64,000 nucleotides of DNA from Piper betle (GCA_033002965.1 JAURVB010012358.1:124001-188000); one strand, 5' to 3'; shown: positions 48,250 through 60,937, numbered from the stretch's first letter. A program made the numbers and translations. Notes: generated from the letters alone by a model not told the origin.

Positions 48250-49218
48250 AGATCACTAAAGAACCGCCAAAAAGGTTATTCGGTAATTTTTAGAGTACAA
48301 CACATTTCATATTCACTTATCGAAAGTCAATTAAGTTTGAGATCATTAGGTATTTTAACTCCAATTTGTTAGATGTCAATATAGTTATTATCTACTTTAA
48401 TCTTAAAACTATATGTTTATTATAGGAACTATACATGAAGGGTGCAAAGTAGACACTCTTAGCTTCTTACAACAAAGCACATGAGTTTATAGTAGGTTAT
48501 AAATCATCTAATAATGAAATATGATTGTGAAATTTTGTCACTAGGCTCCAAATAAGGATAAAATTGACAGACCACTAAAGTTATTTTGTCACAATAACTC
48601 AGCATTCGTATATTCTATTTAGAGTTCAAAGTGGTTAGGTGTTTATAATGCATGATGGCACAAACTCCAAATTTGCAAATTCAGTTAAGAGACAACTATC
48701 ACCCAAGGTCTTTCATGAGCATGTTGCTTATGTAGGTGTTTTTATGTCATTTTATGATATATTGGTTTGGAGGGAGTTTGCATGCATTTCAATTTTAGAC
48801 ACATCATCAATATAAAGTTTTTTTCTGCAGAAATAAAGTATTTGATTTAAGGTTTCATCTCTAACTAATTTTGGCGTGATCTCAATCAAGTTGGACCACT
48901 TGGAAATAGGCATGTGGAGACTAAATTGCATGTAATTTCTATGCTATACTCCTGTACTTTGATCTATGCCATTTGATTATACTTATATATTTGACAATAG
49001 ATGTGTTTAGCTATGACAAATATAGCGAAAATTGTCATGATCCTATATTGGTATGACTGATAGGCGAGATTGTTTTGGAAATGCTCTAACAATGACAAGG
49101 AAGGTTTTGAGCTCATAAAGTTACATTGCAATTTACAATTATATCATGTATATATAGTCCAAGTGGGAGATTGTTTGTTTTTGGACTTCAATACATGTAT
49201 ATAACCCAAGTGAGAGAT
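48250..49218 (+). pseudogene. Ty1/copia RNase H remnant and 3' region
   Basis: Worn frames show NFVTRLQI-like, DRPLKLFCHNNSA-like (about 48570-48605) and SPKVFHEHVAYVGV-like (about 48700-48745) blocks, the order at the end of copia pol. Purine tracts AAGTGGGAGATTG (about 49160) and AAGTGAGAGATTG (about 49208) occur twice before the 3' LTR, suggesting a small duplication there. Confidence 0.85.
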
Positions 49219-49674
49219 TGTTGGATATTGGATTAATATACATGTATATATTGATAATTGTTTTTGGTATATTGTCATTAAAGATTAAACCCATTTAAAA
49301 TTGGTCTAATAAACTTTAAATTTATTGTGGTTTAGAGTATTTAATATGAGAGTATGTGTTACAATATGTGTAGAAACCTAAGCACTTACTTCTAATGTAT
49401 GATGGGCTAAATCAGAGTTAAGGGAAGACTTAATGTTTCAGCTAGGTCTATATAAAGAGGTGGATGAACGGTTTCTTTTCTAGCATCCCATCACCAATAA
49501 GGAGTGAAGGTCATACATGACAACTTGGAAGAACAAGATCCATGAGATCAGAATACAGATTGTATGGATTTCTTCATAAAAATTAAGGTATGCTTCCGGG
49601 TCCAATTTTATTTCTGTTGATAATTTAACATGAAGAAAGATCTTGGGATAATTATCAAGTCAAGTTTTCTAAAA
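49219..49674 (+). repeat. 3' LTR of the copia element
   Basis: 456 bp, beginning TGTTGGATATTGG. It is followed by the CTACT duplication. Confidence 0.9.
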
Positions 49675-49871
49675 CTACTCCCTTATTGTCATGGAAGATT
49701 TGAACTTTACTTCTTTAGGATCATATGATATACAATAATTGGAATAGTTGTGACAACAATCCGACTCAAGCTAATAGCTGAGTCGAGCTGAGATATTTGC
49801 CACATTAGACTTATCTTGCTTGGTGCCACGAACCCAAGCCAAGCTTCCTTGAGCTTCACTACAAACAAATT

Positions 49872-52800
49872 TGCAACACCCCAAATATGGCTCACTCACA
49901 AACCGAACCGGAATGTTATGGGTCACTCAATTAAATCGGTCAACTTGAACCTAACTCGAATGGATCTACTCTCGACATCTTAAGATGAAAGATAAATTTC
50001 GTCATGCATATATGGAATGCTCAAAACCTAACTTGATTCTACGTGGATGTCATGGTAAATGATCGCAGTCAAAATCATTTCAAAACAACAATATATAAAC
50101 ATATATCACCACACCATACAAAATTCTTCATTTCATGTCATATCATAGTTTTCGCAGTAATAACATCAAAGACATAAATTGGGGTCTAGACCCCTCTGTT
50201 CATCATATCTATCATAGTCATTTATCAATTTCACAAGCATTACTATCATTTTATCAAGAAACATCATATTATAATATGATGCATCATAAACAAAACACAA
50301 CAATCTAAACATATAGCACCGGGTTGTGTGTTCACATAGCAACCACAGCTCCTCTGTCTAGGCTGGCACATCAAATTTCTACTCTTTACATACAAATGTA
50401 TTAAAATATGTCAGTAATGAGTGTTATCAGTCCAAAAATAACTATAGCAAGCGAACAAATGAGAGGTAACTCTCATTCTGAACAAAATATTTTTATATCT
50501 TCTGCTAAACACTGTGAAGGGAATCTGTTGGGAAGCCATCGAGCTGCAGACCCAATAGCATCCTAAGTTGTATACCCTAAGCCCTCTCATGTCTTCCATA
50601 TATCTCCTAGCCTTAAGTACACAGGTTGAGTACTTTCAGGCAATTGCCTTATAACGACCCCGCCCAAAGTGTAATATAATGGGTCTAAGTCATTTTTTTA
50701 AATGGTTAACCCAAGTTAAAGATCTATAGTCCATTCTCGCTTATAAATAGGATCTTCTCCCAGTAGCTATTAGATGTGGGATTAAGTTGAAGGATCTCAC
50801 AATCCACCCACCTTAAAAATTTTCGTCCCCGAAATTCCTACACTTGGCCTGTTGCTAACCCCAGCCCACGGCCTTCTTTGGCTCGTGACGGTAGCCTAGC
50901 CAATGTCCATAATTCAGCCCACTATCAACACATAACCAGGTTGCTCTGATACCACCTGTAACAACCCAGCCCAAAGTACAACATAATGGGCCTAAGTCAT
51001 TTCTTTAAAATGGTTAACCCAAGTTAAATATCTATAGTCCATTCTCACTTATTCTCCCAGTAGGTATTAGATATGGGATTAAGTTGAGGGATTCACATGC
51101 CTTTCGTACCCTTTGAACTACATATTTGAACGTACGTTATACTAAACAGTGCCCGTACACCTCCACATTTCTCCGAGTATGAGCAAACTCAAAACGCAAA
51201 CTTGTAAGGATCTCTCGAAAATGGAACAACCCTCTCACTAATCCAGAGTCCACTATGACTAGTACATGCACATGCTCATGGTAAATGCAAGTTGGTTTTA
51301 CTATCTCTTGTCTCACTGAGAATTAGATAAAATTATATATGGGTATGGGAAAAGATTTAATATTATAGGCCCGAAGGCAACTTGCAGTGGATCTTGTTTT
51401 TGAAATCAGACTCAAGGTATCTCATCCTCAAAGGTTAATAATCTGGAAAATTATTAGCTAAATGACTCGAGTTAAGTAGGATCCAATAAAACATCACTTA
51501 ACCCATTCTGCGGATAATAAATCAAATCACAACAGAAGAAGTGATAAATTAGGGACGAGTCCTAAATAGACCTGGTAAAACCTCCAAGCGAATCCATGCA
51601 CCTAGGTGGTCAGTTCATACTTCGTACCTACACATTACAACTAAATACTAATGCCCATGCTAATTGTATGATGCATATATGAAAGGGATGTATGTGAGTT
51701 ATCACATGATCATAAATACAATAAATACTAACATCACTATCAACAAATGAATTAAAGGAACATATTAACAATCTAAGACCATCTTATCACTACTTTTAAT
51801 TAGGTGACTACTTCACAATTTTCCAAACCTATCATTATCTCATATCAATTCTCATTTTGAATTAACTTTCTAATCAAGTACATAATTAACGTACTCAATT
51901 ATAAAATTAATACATACTTCACAATTCCAAATATTATCTATAACATATTTAATTTCATAATCAAATAACTCTTAATTATCATTAACCCTTATCAATTCTT
52001 AACTACATAAAGAAATTCATTAATTAACACATAATTATCCCAAAATTTTAAAATTAACATATTAACATAAATATGAAAAATTCATAAGATTATGAATGAC
52101 AAAATAAATTAAAAATCTAAACTTTAAGAAGTGATAAGTGTCTCACAATGATTCGAATTGGAATCATAGATGACAACAACGGCGGCCGCAGGTACAGATG
52201 GTGTTGAGGATTGGCAGTTGTGGTTGGAAATCGGCCGATAAGGGAAGGAATATGAGGCTAGGTGGGGTCTAGGTGGTCTGGCAGGGGTGACTAGCCGGAA
52301 TCAGTTGAAATTTGAGTCGGAGGCGGTGGTGTTACCAACAGCCAAAGTCAAGAGAGGGAGAAAGGGCAACTGGTAGAAGAGAGGGAAAGGGAAGAAGGAA
52401 GGTCAGCTATGAGGATTGGATGGACAGCGGTGACTAGCGGCGGTGCTCCACGAAACAAGGGAGGAAAGGGTAACGGCAGTTAGAGGAAGTGGAAAGGAAG
52501 GGGGAAAGGGAAGGAGGAGGTTCGCCACCCGTGTCACGATAGCCGGTGGCGTGTCTTTGGGGATGAGGTGGTGGAACAGGGGGTGTGGTGGTCGATCGTG
52601 GGGGAGAAAAGCGGGGAAGGGCGAGTTGTCGGGTTAGCGGTGAAAGAGGGGAAAAAGCAAGTGCAAGGGCAATTTGGTAATAAAAATTTAACTCGATCCG
52701 GACTAGAGTTAATAATAATAAATAAACTCCAAAAAATATAAAATAAAATGTAATAATTTACTATAAAATAAAATAATCAAGTCCTGACTCGAATAACATG

Positions 52801-53108
52801 TTCTAAGCCTACTAAACCGCTCAAAATAATAGATAGCGTCTTAACACAATAAACGACCTGAATGTAATTTCCACAATCCACTAAAAATAATAAAAAATTG
52901 GGTGGACACTCGTATACTTTAATAACTCATTCTGTCGTTGTATTACTAACACTATCATTATACACTTGAGTGCACATGACTCTCACGGCTCATAACATAT
53001 GGTCAACATCGGCTCAGCACGCGTGTTATGAAACTAATTTAACTGAAAATAACGCATGAACCGAATAGTTCCAACTATGATACCGTTACTTAGGTCATCG
53101 GTTTTATA
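49872..53108 (-). mobile_element. Family-B LTR, probably solo, with nested TRIM
   Basis: On the plus strand it starts TGCAACACCCC and ends GGTTTTATA, mutated forms of TGTAACACT and GGTTTTACA. Without the TRIM it is about 2.8 kb. Block order matches 37613-43766, including CTTTCAGGCAATTGCC-type, GGCCCGAAGGCAACTT and CTAACACTATCATTATACAC-type sequences. Flanks AAATT and GAAGT do not form a clean duplication, so either it is old or a border is rearranged. The GC-rich frames near 52150-52640 are compositional. Confidence 0.78.
50650..51097 (-). mobile_element. TRIM retrotransposon, complete, TSD TGCCT
   Basis: LTRs at 50650-50801 (152 bp) and 50957-51097 (141 bp, one small deletion) flank a 155-bp interior. 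The minus-strand primer binding site is at 50943-50954 (plus strand GCTCTGATACCA). A perfect TGCCT duplication lies at 50645-50649 and 51098-51102. Joining the flanks restores the host LTR block seen at 38496-38530. Confidence 0.95.
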
Positions 53109-54142
53109 GAAGTGGATTTTCTTCACAATTCAAAAATATATTAGTGGTACTTTTCTCCACATCAATTATTACAGTAGAAAAAAGCTTACATTTATGTTTA
53201 TATTTGAAATTTTTAAAGGTAAGTATAGACATATTAATTTTCAAACTTTTTTCCATGCTAAAAAATATAGAGAAACTTTTCTCTACCCTACTTTTCTCCA
53301 TGTTTTAAGATTAATAATGAACATGTTTTAGGGCGGCAAAATTAGAAAATTAATACATGTCACGTTTAAATATTTCTAAATATGGGGGGGAAATTTATAG
53401 TTTTTTCTTCAAGGTTAAAAATGAAGTGGAGAATATGTGAAGAAAATGCAGAGAAATGTCTTTTTTTATAGTGCCTATATCGCTCACTCTAGTGTAAAAT
53501 CTCAAAAATTCCACTGTAAAAACTAGAAATTGTAACTTTGTTGGCGTTGTTGCAATATTATTAATTAGCACGTGCTTCGCAATAGTCATAAGGTCTACAA
53601 TTAGTTTGAAGGAGAGGAAAAATACTATTTCAGCTCACTCAACTTTGATATCCCCAAGTCTCCGGCAATTGAATTTATATGATTTTACTATGCATGAAAT
53701 GAATATGAATTCTTTTGGGGAATAATTTCTATTTTTTTCTATAGTTAGAGTTTGAAAACTCTTCTTTCACTTTAAAAATTCTTTTACTCGACTTGATTTT
53801 ATAGCTTACCGAGTCAAACTCTATAAATATATGACTCTATAATGATTGATTTAGTAATTGATTCCCTCGTGTCATAAAAGTTATCAAAATGTGTTATTTT
53901 GTTTTTACATTAACTAAATCAATATTTTAATGTAAATCATTTATTAGTAATTTGAAATATTAAAAAGTAATATATATTAATTTTATAAGTTTTTATTCAC
54001 ATAATTAAAATTTTGATATAAATAATTTTAAGTTAACTTGGAGGCCACTCTAAATTGATTTTATTCTATGACATGCAAGATAAGTTTAAATTTTGAATTT
54101 TTAAACTATATTTTCAACCATGTTATTTTAATAATTTGATGA

Positions 54143-54182
<40 letters not shown>

Positions 54183-57100
54183 TTTATAAATAATGTAATT
54201 GTTTTATTTATATTTCAGGAGCCGCTGGTGAGCCGAGCCCAAGCCCAAGCTTTGGAGCCTGAGCTAACTCAGCTGGTTGTCAGGCCCACTCAGATTATTT
54301 TTCTAGCATTTCAAAATAAGGAATGGGACCAAAACTGTCCTTCAAGATGAGAATTATGCAGGTGGGAATTAACGTAATTAACGATCATAAATTTTACAAA
54401 TTGGTTAAGTGATTCCCTGATTAAAGACATCATTAGCTGTGAAATTAATGAATTTTAAAATATATAAATAATTTTTTGGTATTAAATGGGCACTATTCAA
54501 TTAATTTATAATATCTCAATATATCTAAATGTTAGCTAGTATATGTGACAAAATTAAATTTATTCATGGGCCTTGGAAAATGGGCTTTCACTAGCACACT
54601 ATATGGACCCAAAGGGTTTGGACGGTCCAACACGTCGTTCCTGTTTCTATCCCATAAATTGGGAGGGGTCGACCAACTCAAGTTTGAGTGGCGGTTTTAG
54701 CACAAAAAATCCTTCCCTTTCAAGAGACCTTAAATTACAAGGTTAGTTATGTATTTATCGGGCAAAGTGTTTTTTTTTAACGTGTGATTACATAGAGTGA
54801 TCGTACATTACTATATGATGGGTTAATTTTGAGATTGACCTAACAATTCGGTTCTCTATTAATTAGTACCTCTCGTCTTGGGTTCGGAATTGTTAAATCG
54901 GATCCGATCAAATTTACGTATCAATTCAAGCAAAATATGTGCATAGTGTTTCAGTAATTTGAACGGATTCACGTCCTATAAAAACCCAGATCGACCTCGA
55001 CCCAATGACATAACTACACGTATCAAATGACCAAATAATAATGTGAGAATTAAAAAAAATACCAAGCAAGGGCGTTTGTAACAGCCAAATACCGCTTCTT
55101 CACCAGACTCGATAGTGCTGAGTCGCAACGGGCTACTAACTTAATGGATTAATCAATACGTATGAATTAATTTGGCCTCGTGCCGAGAGCAGGACAAATG
55201 GTGCTCATTTTCAAGGTCACGTAAAAGGCAAAAAACGAAAAACAAAGTTCACAAAACCCTAATACCAACCATGGTGCGTCCACTTTGAGTCTTTGACAAA
55301 AGAAAGAAGACACGTATGTTAGTCTACGTACTATGTGTATATATGGCATCTCTCCGGTAGTCTCCCATCGTGGTTTATTTTTCAACGTGGGCTACACTCG
55401 TCATAATTGTGCAGCCAAGAGAGGAGGCTCGCATGTTCTTCCAAATTAAGAGTTGTGCGTAAAAAGATGGAATTATGAGACCCCTGACTTTCACGGCAGG
55501 TCATCGATGTTAGGCCGGTGGGGCCGATACGCACGACACACAGACATCTTCTTATTAAATCTCACGCCTAGTAGTTCAGCCCTACAACGACCAATAGTGT
55601 GTGGATTGGTAATGTGGCTCCTTTTGTGGGGTACATATCCCCCGGGCCGACTTGGACCTGCACAGAAACGGTATCCAATAACCGGACTTGGAGTTCCTGG
55701 TGGAGACGTCTCCGCCGTAAATGATATCGATCATCTACGGTGGGGCCCATCTGCGCTGCATCGGATGAAGCCTTCGTCCCTGGTCAATGTACTTATATAT
55801 GGCTTGTCTTTTTCTGTTTAGGTTATGTTTCGTTGACATTGAAAAAAATAAAATATGTAAAATTTTCTTAAGGGTTTAATAAGCATGAAAGAAATGAAAA
55901 AAATTCATAACAAGATTTTCTCTTTTTATTAGAGATGAAATTTTGTTAAGATTACAACGTAGTGTGAAGTTTTACTTACACCTTATCAAAAAATACTCTA
56001 AAATTAGATATTATTTTAGTAGAAGATAAATGCTTTTAACATAAGTTACTAATATAATTTTCATCGTTTTTCTATTTTTTGGTGCTAATGATCACAAACA
56101 ACATTTTATAATATCTATATCTCTGGTTGAGCATAAGTAAATGATCGCAAAGCTAGACATTCACTATTTCTTAATTAGATCCCTCGTACCCGGTAACAAC
56201 TTGCTATCAGTCGAGTATTGTCTTGCCTGATACCTCCCGTTGCCTTGCTTCTTGCTTGCCACTTTAACATAGCGTTTTGTTCTCTTTGCCACTTGCGTGT
56301 GGTTTTTTCACTTGCCACATGGGAGTGGTGGTTGAGTTTGTTAACTACATGCAGTCTTTTGATTTCTTTACCATCTACGTGCGGCATTTTTTTCCCTTCG
56401 CCACTTCAAAATCTTTATAAAGCTTTAAATAGTGATTTTCAATGCAAATCTTTCCTTTTTAGTAACTTGTGGTCACGGATCAGATCACCCTAAACTCAAA
56501 TTTAATCCGATTATTTATTAATATATAATTTATTTGAATACTCACAAACCATATCATTTTTTCCAAACCTCAAACCACATCATAACTGATCTGAAAGGGC
56601 ATATGCCGATGAGATTTGTGGATATTGGATATATATATATATATATATATAAACTCATGTCTAAGCACACGCTACCTTATTCATTTATTCTTATAAATAT
56701 GGAAATTTTTGGGATAAGGACTTTACTGATATAATGTTGCAAAATTGTTTGGGGTAATATTATGTTGTCCATTTATATTAGAAGTGATTGTTGGAGCTTC
56801 TATAGCATCTTTAAGCCTGTCTTCGTGAGTAACTCAAATAAAATTTTAGGCCCAAAAACTTTTAGACCCTAAATCCCAAACATCAAAACGTATGTTTCAG
56901 ATTAAAACAAGGGCAAGACAAAGGAAAAGGTCAATTAGCCATAGGGATCCTTATTAGGTCAGGCACCCAAGTACCCGCAAAATCCGACGTGACGAATTCT
57001 CGTAGTAAAGTTTTGGATAATTAATAATAAGATTTGGTTTGACATAAATGGATATTTGGTTATAAATAATTGGGCTTCATGATAAATAGAGTGATGAGTA

Positions 57101-58247
57101 CCAAGCATCTGATGCCGGATTCTTATATTATAATTTTTATTATGAAGATTAATTCCTCATTAATTTTTAAAATTAATATTTATTAATAAAATTATCAAAT
57201 ATCATATTATTATTTTTAAAATATTTTTCCACTTAGCTTCACCTTTTAGAATATTTATTATGATTATATATTTTAAATATTTTTTTCTAAGAGTCTAATT
57301 TGAATAGCTATATCAGTGTCCGTTTGATAAATGATCGAGTTTGGTTTTACCTTAATAGGAAATAGTTGGGTTTAGTATTAGAAGCAGAAAGTTTACTGAT
57401 AAATGGTAATTATAGTTTATAAATTTTAACTTAATAATGGGTTTGGTTTAGACAATATTCGATCAAATAATAGGTACCCATAATTAGTTAAGATCTCAAC
57501 TTCAAATATTGACCTCGTAGAAAAGTAAAAAGAAAGTGATTATGAGGAGTAAGATTGGAGACAATTATTTTATATGCCGACTACTGAAGCAGTCCATTGA
57601 CTCCGAGGAAAGCCGGATAAGAAAAAGCTAGGTGACATATACTCCAGTAAATAAGTAGATAAAAATCAAATGTCTTTGTATAAAAGTAAAAACAAGTGAT
57701 CAAGAGGAGTAAGATCGGAGCAAATAATAAGGCTTTTGAAGAATGTACATTAGTTACCCACCAACTCTTTATAAGCTCAAGTTTAGAAAATCGTTAGTGA
57801 ATATGGCAAGTCGAGGTTGAATACAAGTAAAACTTACGATAATATTAAAACATCAATGGCTTGGACCACACTCGTCCTAAGGCTGTCTCAGTACCACACT
57901 TGGCCTATGGCTAAGTGCAAATTGCAAATGCGTTAAGCAACATCCTTCCATATTACTTGCAATATCCCAAAGTCCCAATCCCAAGAAGAATGAGAATGAG
58001 AACTTGTTAGTAGTAAGAAATGATCAGGATTTGCCCAGCATATCTTAGTAGCTAATCACCCGCATTGCTTGATTTGAACTCAACTAATTAACTAGTGAAA
58101 TACCCATTGAATTCATTGTATTACCTTGCTTAAACTCTGCCCAATGAGTGACACTTAGTTTCATGCGTTCTTTAATTTTGACTTTGTTACAAATCTATCT
58201 TTTATATGGATTTATGGTGTTTCAATTTTAATCCAACATGGTTTCGG
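53109..58247. other. Five kilobases with no recognised gene
   Basis: Mostly AT-rich and without any transposon domain I can name. A (TA)n run is at 54149-54172 and another at 56628-56651. The part 55080-55830 has more balanced composition, a TATA-like GTATATATGGC near 55335 and several GGTGGGGCC words. That would fit an old promoter or a low-copy intergenic stretch, but no coding sequence follows. The open frames here (up to 122 codons at 55453-55821) overlap on opposite strands and show no domain. Confidence 0.35.
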
Positions 58248-58260
58248 TGGTATCAGAACC
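58248..58260 (+). promoter_or_regulatory. Primer-binding-site-like motif (tRNA-Met type)
   Basis: TGGTATCAGAACC follows a possible LTR end (CCAACA at 58232-58237) after a short gap. The start of such an LTR could not be located. It probably marks a remnant of another LTR element. Confidence 0.45.
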
Positions 58261-59029
58261 GTCACATGTCTCTACTCATCACCTTTGAATAATATCGAAG
58301 AAAGAGTTACTTGGTCTTTAGAGCAGGGTACGAGGGCAACGAGGCTGAAAATGATGGAATGCCACAAACCTATTGTACAAGGTCGTGATAGGACGTTGGT
58401 GTTTCGATCTTAGCCTTACAATATCGGGATTGAGATTAGATAGTGATTTCATATCTGAAATTGGCTAGTCATTTTATGATGGAGCAATAACAAACTTCTA
58501 ATTATGTTTGATTCTTTAGCTTTTTGTTTGGTGTGTGTTCAGGCTAGAATTTAGGAACTCGGGAAGATGCATGATAGTGAATTTTCAACTGTTTTAGTTG
58601 GGGTGGAGTTCTTTCTTAGTTAATCTCTTTTCTTGCTTGTAATGAAAATTTTTTTCTTATGGCGTTACGAATGTGCAACAACATTTCACAAAATCCAAAC
58701 CACTGCAAGCCTGCAACGATAGTCTACATCAAATAAATTTCTTGTGCAATTTGTATCCATGTAAGTGTAATTATTGCTTTTCCTCAACGTACTTCATCAA
58801 ATTTCATATTTTGCTTCTTGGCATCTAAGACCTGATTCGTTTGCATTTAGCAGTGCTTGGTGGGAGAAATGAGATATTTAGCCCATAAACAATTATGCTT
58901 GGCTTTCAGGTGTCATGCTAGCAAAAAATGTAACAAGGAACATGAGATGAGAGTCCATCTTTGTCTTAAAAAGAATTCACGTACACTACATTACCTAGAA
59001 AACAAAGTCACCACCCATATGAGAAGATT
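58261..59029. other. Gene-free stretch, possible leader of an LTR remnant
   Basis: No domain or repeat could be named. Its place directly after the primer-binding-site-like motif suggests the untranslated leader of an old element. Confidence 0.3.
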
Positions 59030-59165
59030 CTGTTGGAAATATAATAAGTTTAGATGAAGTTTGGAAGTTGCACACCTTCTTCATAAGGTAGAACTTGATA
59101 ATAATCTAAAACACTACGAGAGACAGAGATCAACTCAATTAGTACTAAAACAACCCAGAGGTACA
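59030..59165 (+). repeat. Inverted copy of a copia interior segment
   Basis: Blocks such as AAGTTGCACACCTTCTTC and AACTTGATAATAATC match the reverse complement of about 62690-62830 (GAAGAAGGTGTGCAATTTCC). The adjoining LTR sequence at 59166-59324 matches 62836-62985 in direct orientation. Confidence 0.7.
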
Positions 59166-59324
59166 TTATGGAAGACATTTTCTTCAAAATAATAGTGTCA
59201 CCCTCTAGAAGAAGGTTTCTCTTTCTCGAAAAGGTAAACCGCTTTGATGATTCGACGAGTTCTTCTCCTTACGCAATTGTAGTAACAAGGGAAGCACCAC
59301 CTTATATCTCTGAAGCCATGAACT

Positions 59325-60141
59325 TAGGTTATTTTATTTCGGGTTTTGTAAATCTTAGAATGAATTTTAAATATTATTTAATTAAATTAATTTTTGGGAA
59401 TTAATATCATAAATTATCAATTATAACATTTAGCGTATTGATACAATGGTATTTATATATGGTTTTAAATAAATTTTATTTATTGAATTTTAGGATCAAG
59501 AGTTAGGAGTGCAATTTAACACTCATTCGCATTAATTTAATAGTCAGTTTTTGACTTTTCGTAATCATACAAATGGTTGGTATTTAATATAGTTATACTT
59601 GATTACGTTCTTTCCTATAAAATTTAATGTAGTGACTTCTTAAATTTCATACATATTCTTTTATATAAAGGAAAATTCTATTGATATTAAATAAAATATC
59701 TTCTTGATAGTTTGTGAGCACACATGGTTCACAAAGGGAAGACTTTAAAAAAATTTTATTCATATTAGGATCACGTGTCATAGTTGCGAGTGCCTTAGCG
59801 TTCTTGTAATTATATGACTTAGCGTTTTTATCACTAACGTGGAATTGCCTTTGCACGTATGAATATTATGAAAGGATGGGTAAATTCGGGACAGCTCGAG
59901 GACTCTGTTATTAAACCATTATTTTTGTCTGTTCTATGTTGTTATACTTTTAAGTTATTTGCATGGCAATGGGATTTCAGTTGGGTTCATGGGGTTTAGA
60001 TTATTCCGAGTATTTGTTATATTAAATTTTATGTCATGGGTTCATTTCAAATCTTGAAAATTAATAGAAAATTAATTTATGAGACACTTAATTTCATATA
60101 TTAACACTTAGCTCACAGCTCAGAACGGGTGGGTCGTTACA
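59325..60141 (+). mobile_element. Possible solo LTR related to family D
   Basis: It begins near TTATTTTATTTCGGG, resembling TTATTTTATCCCGAAAT on the complement near 36215, and ends GGTCGTTACA. It interrupts a copia LTR that is continuous at 62975-63000. The start is not exact and no clear target duplication was found. Confidence 0.45.
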
Positions 60142-60199
60142 TACTACTTGCAGAATCAAAACCAAATCTCAACAAGAAAACCAAGAAAGATTGCACTAG

Positions 60200-60695
60200 T
60201 GTGAGATCTCTCAACTTAGTCCCACATCTAATACCTACTGGGAGGAGATCATGTTTATAAGTGAGAATGGACTATAGATCTTTAACTTAGGTTAACCATT
60301 TAAAAGAAATGACTTATGCCCATTACGTTGCAATTTGGCCAGGTCGTTACAAATGGTATCAGAACAACTTAGTTCCGTGTTAGTGTTAGTGTTAGATGGT
60401 AGGTTGGACTAGGGACGTTGGCTAGGTTGCCGGTCATAGGCTAGAAAGGTCGTGGGCTGGGGCTAGCAATGGGTTGGACTAGGGACGTTGGCTAGGCTGC
60501 CGGTCACGGGCCAAAAAGGTTGTGGGTTGGGGCTAGCAACGGACCAATTATAGGCATTTCGAGGAAGAAATTTCCACCTACTAGGAGAAGATCCTATTTA
60601 TAAGTGAGAATGAACTATATATCTTTAACTTGGGTTAACCATTTTAAAGAAATGAGTTAGGCCAATTACGTTACACTTTGGGCCGGGTCGTTACA
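60200..60695 (+). mobile_element. TRIM retrotransposon with interior duplication, TSD ACTAG
   Basis: The left LTR is 60200-60351 (152 bp); the right is about 60587-60695, its first 40 or so bases deleted along with the purine tract. The primer site TGGTATCAGAAC is at 60354. The interior has a 70-bp tandem duplication (60402-60471 and 60472-60541, GGTTGGACTAGGGACGTTGG). A perfect ACTAG duplication lies at 60195-60199 and 60696-60700. The empty site GCACTAGTGCTAGG is preserved in the other LTR near 63040. Confidence 0.95.
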
Positions 60696-60937
60696 ACTAG
60701 TGCTAGGTTAACATGAGAAAGATTAGATTTTTCTTTTTTTCTTAATGTTTGTATGCATCCCAATACTTCTATTTATAGAGGAGATATTAAAAAAGCCATA
60801 AAAACATGAATAAAAACTCTCTACGAAACATGGTTAAAAGGGATTTAAGAGTAAAAAACTGACCAAATAAAAAATGATTCGACAAAGAATAGACACAATT
60901 AAATTATGACCAGTTTTTAAAACTCAAAACTCCAACA

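Larger units (their letters stand above)
27950..49674 (+). mobile_element. Ty1/copia retrotransposon, decayed, inflated by nested insertions, TSD CTACT
   Basis: LTRs at 27950-28413 and 49219-49674 share block order and start TGTTGGAT; the left ends CTAACA and the right CTAAAA. A perfect CTACT duplication lies at 27945-27949 and 49675-49679. A worn primer binding site (AGCAGTATCTAAC) follows the left LTR and a purine tract (AAGTGAGAGATTG) precedes the right one. Interior pieces of gag, RT and RNase H are on the plus strand in the right order, though most of integrase is gone. Two solo LTRs interrupt it: 29626-44035 and 45095-48249. Without them it would be about 4.1 kb. Confidence 0.92.
59166..60937 (-). 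repeat. 3' LTR of minus-strand copia, with two insertions
   Basis: LTR sequence is 59166-59324, 60142-60199 and 60701-60937; the rest is inserted. On the minus strand it begins TGTTGGAGTTTTGAG at 60937. Both the LTR-like insertion (59325-60141) and the TRIM (60200-60695) interrupt blocks that are continuous in the right-hand LTR (62836-63195). Confidence 0.7.

Noticed and set aside
49867..53113. Target duplication for the LTR at 49872-53108
   Set aside because: Flanks AAATT and GAAGT match at only three of five positions, which is not better than chance for AT-rich DNA.
55453..55821. 122-codon frame as a host gene
   Set aside because: No domain, an overlapping opposite frame, and no splice-like or upstream gene structure that I can support.
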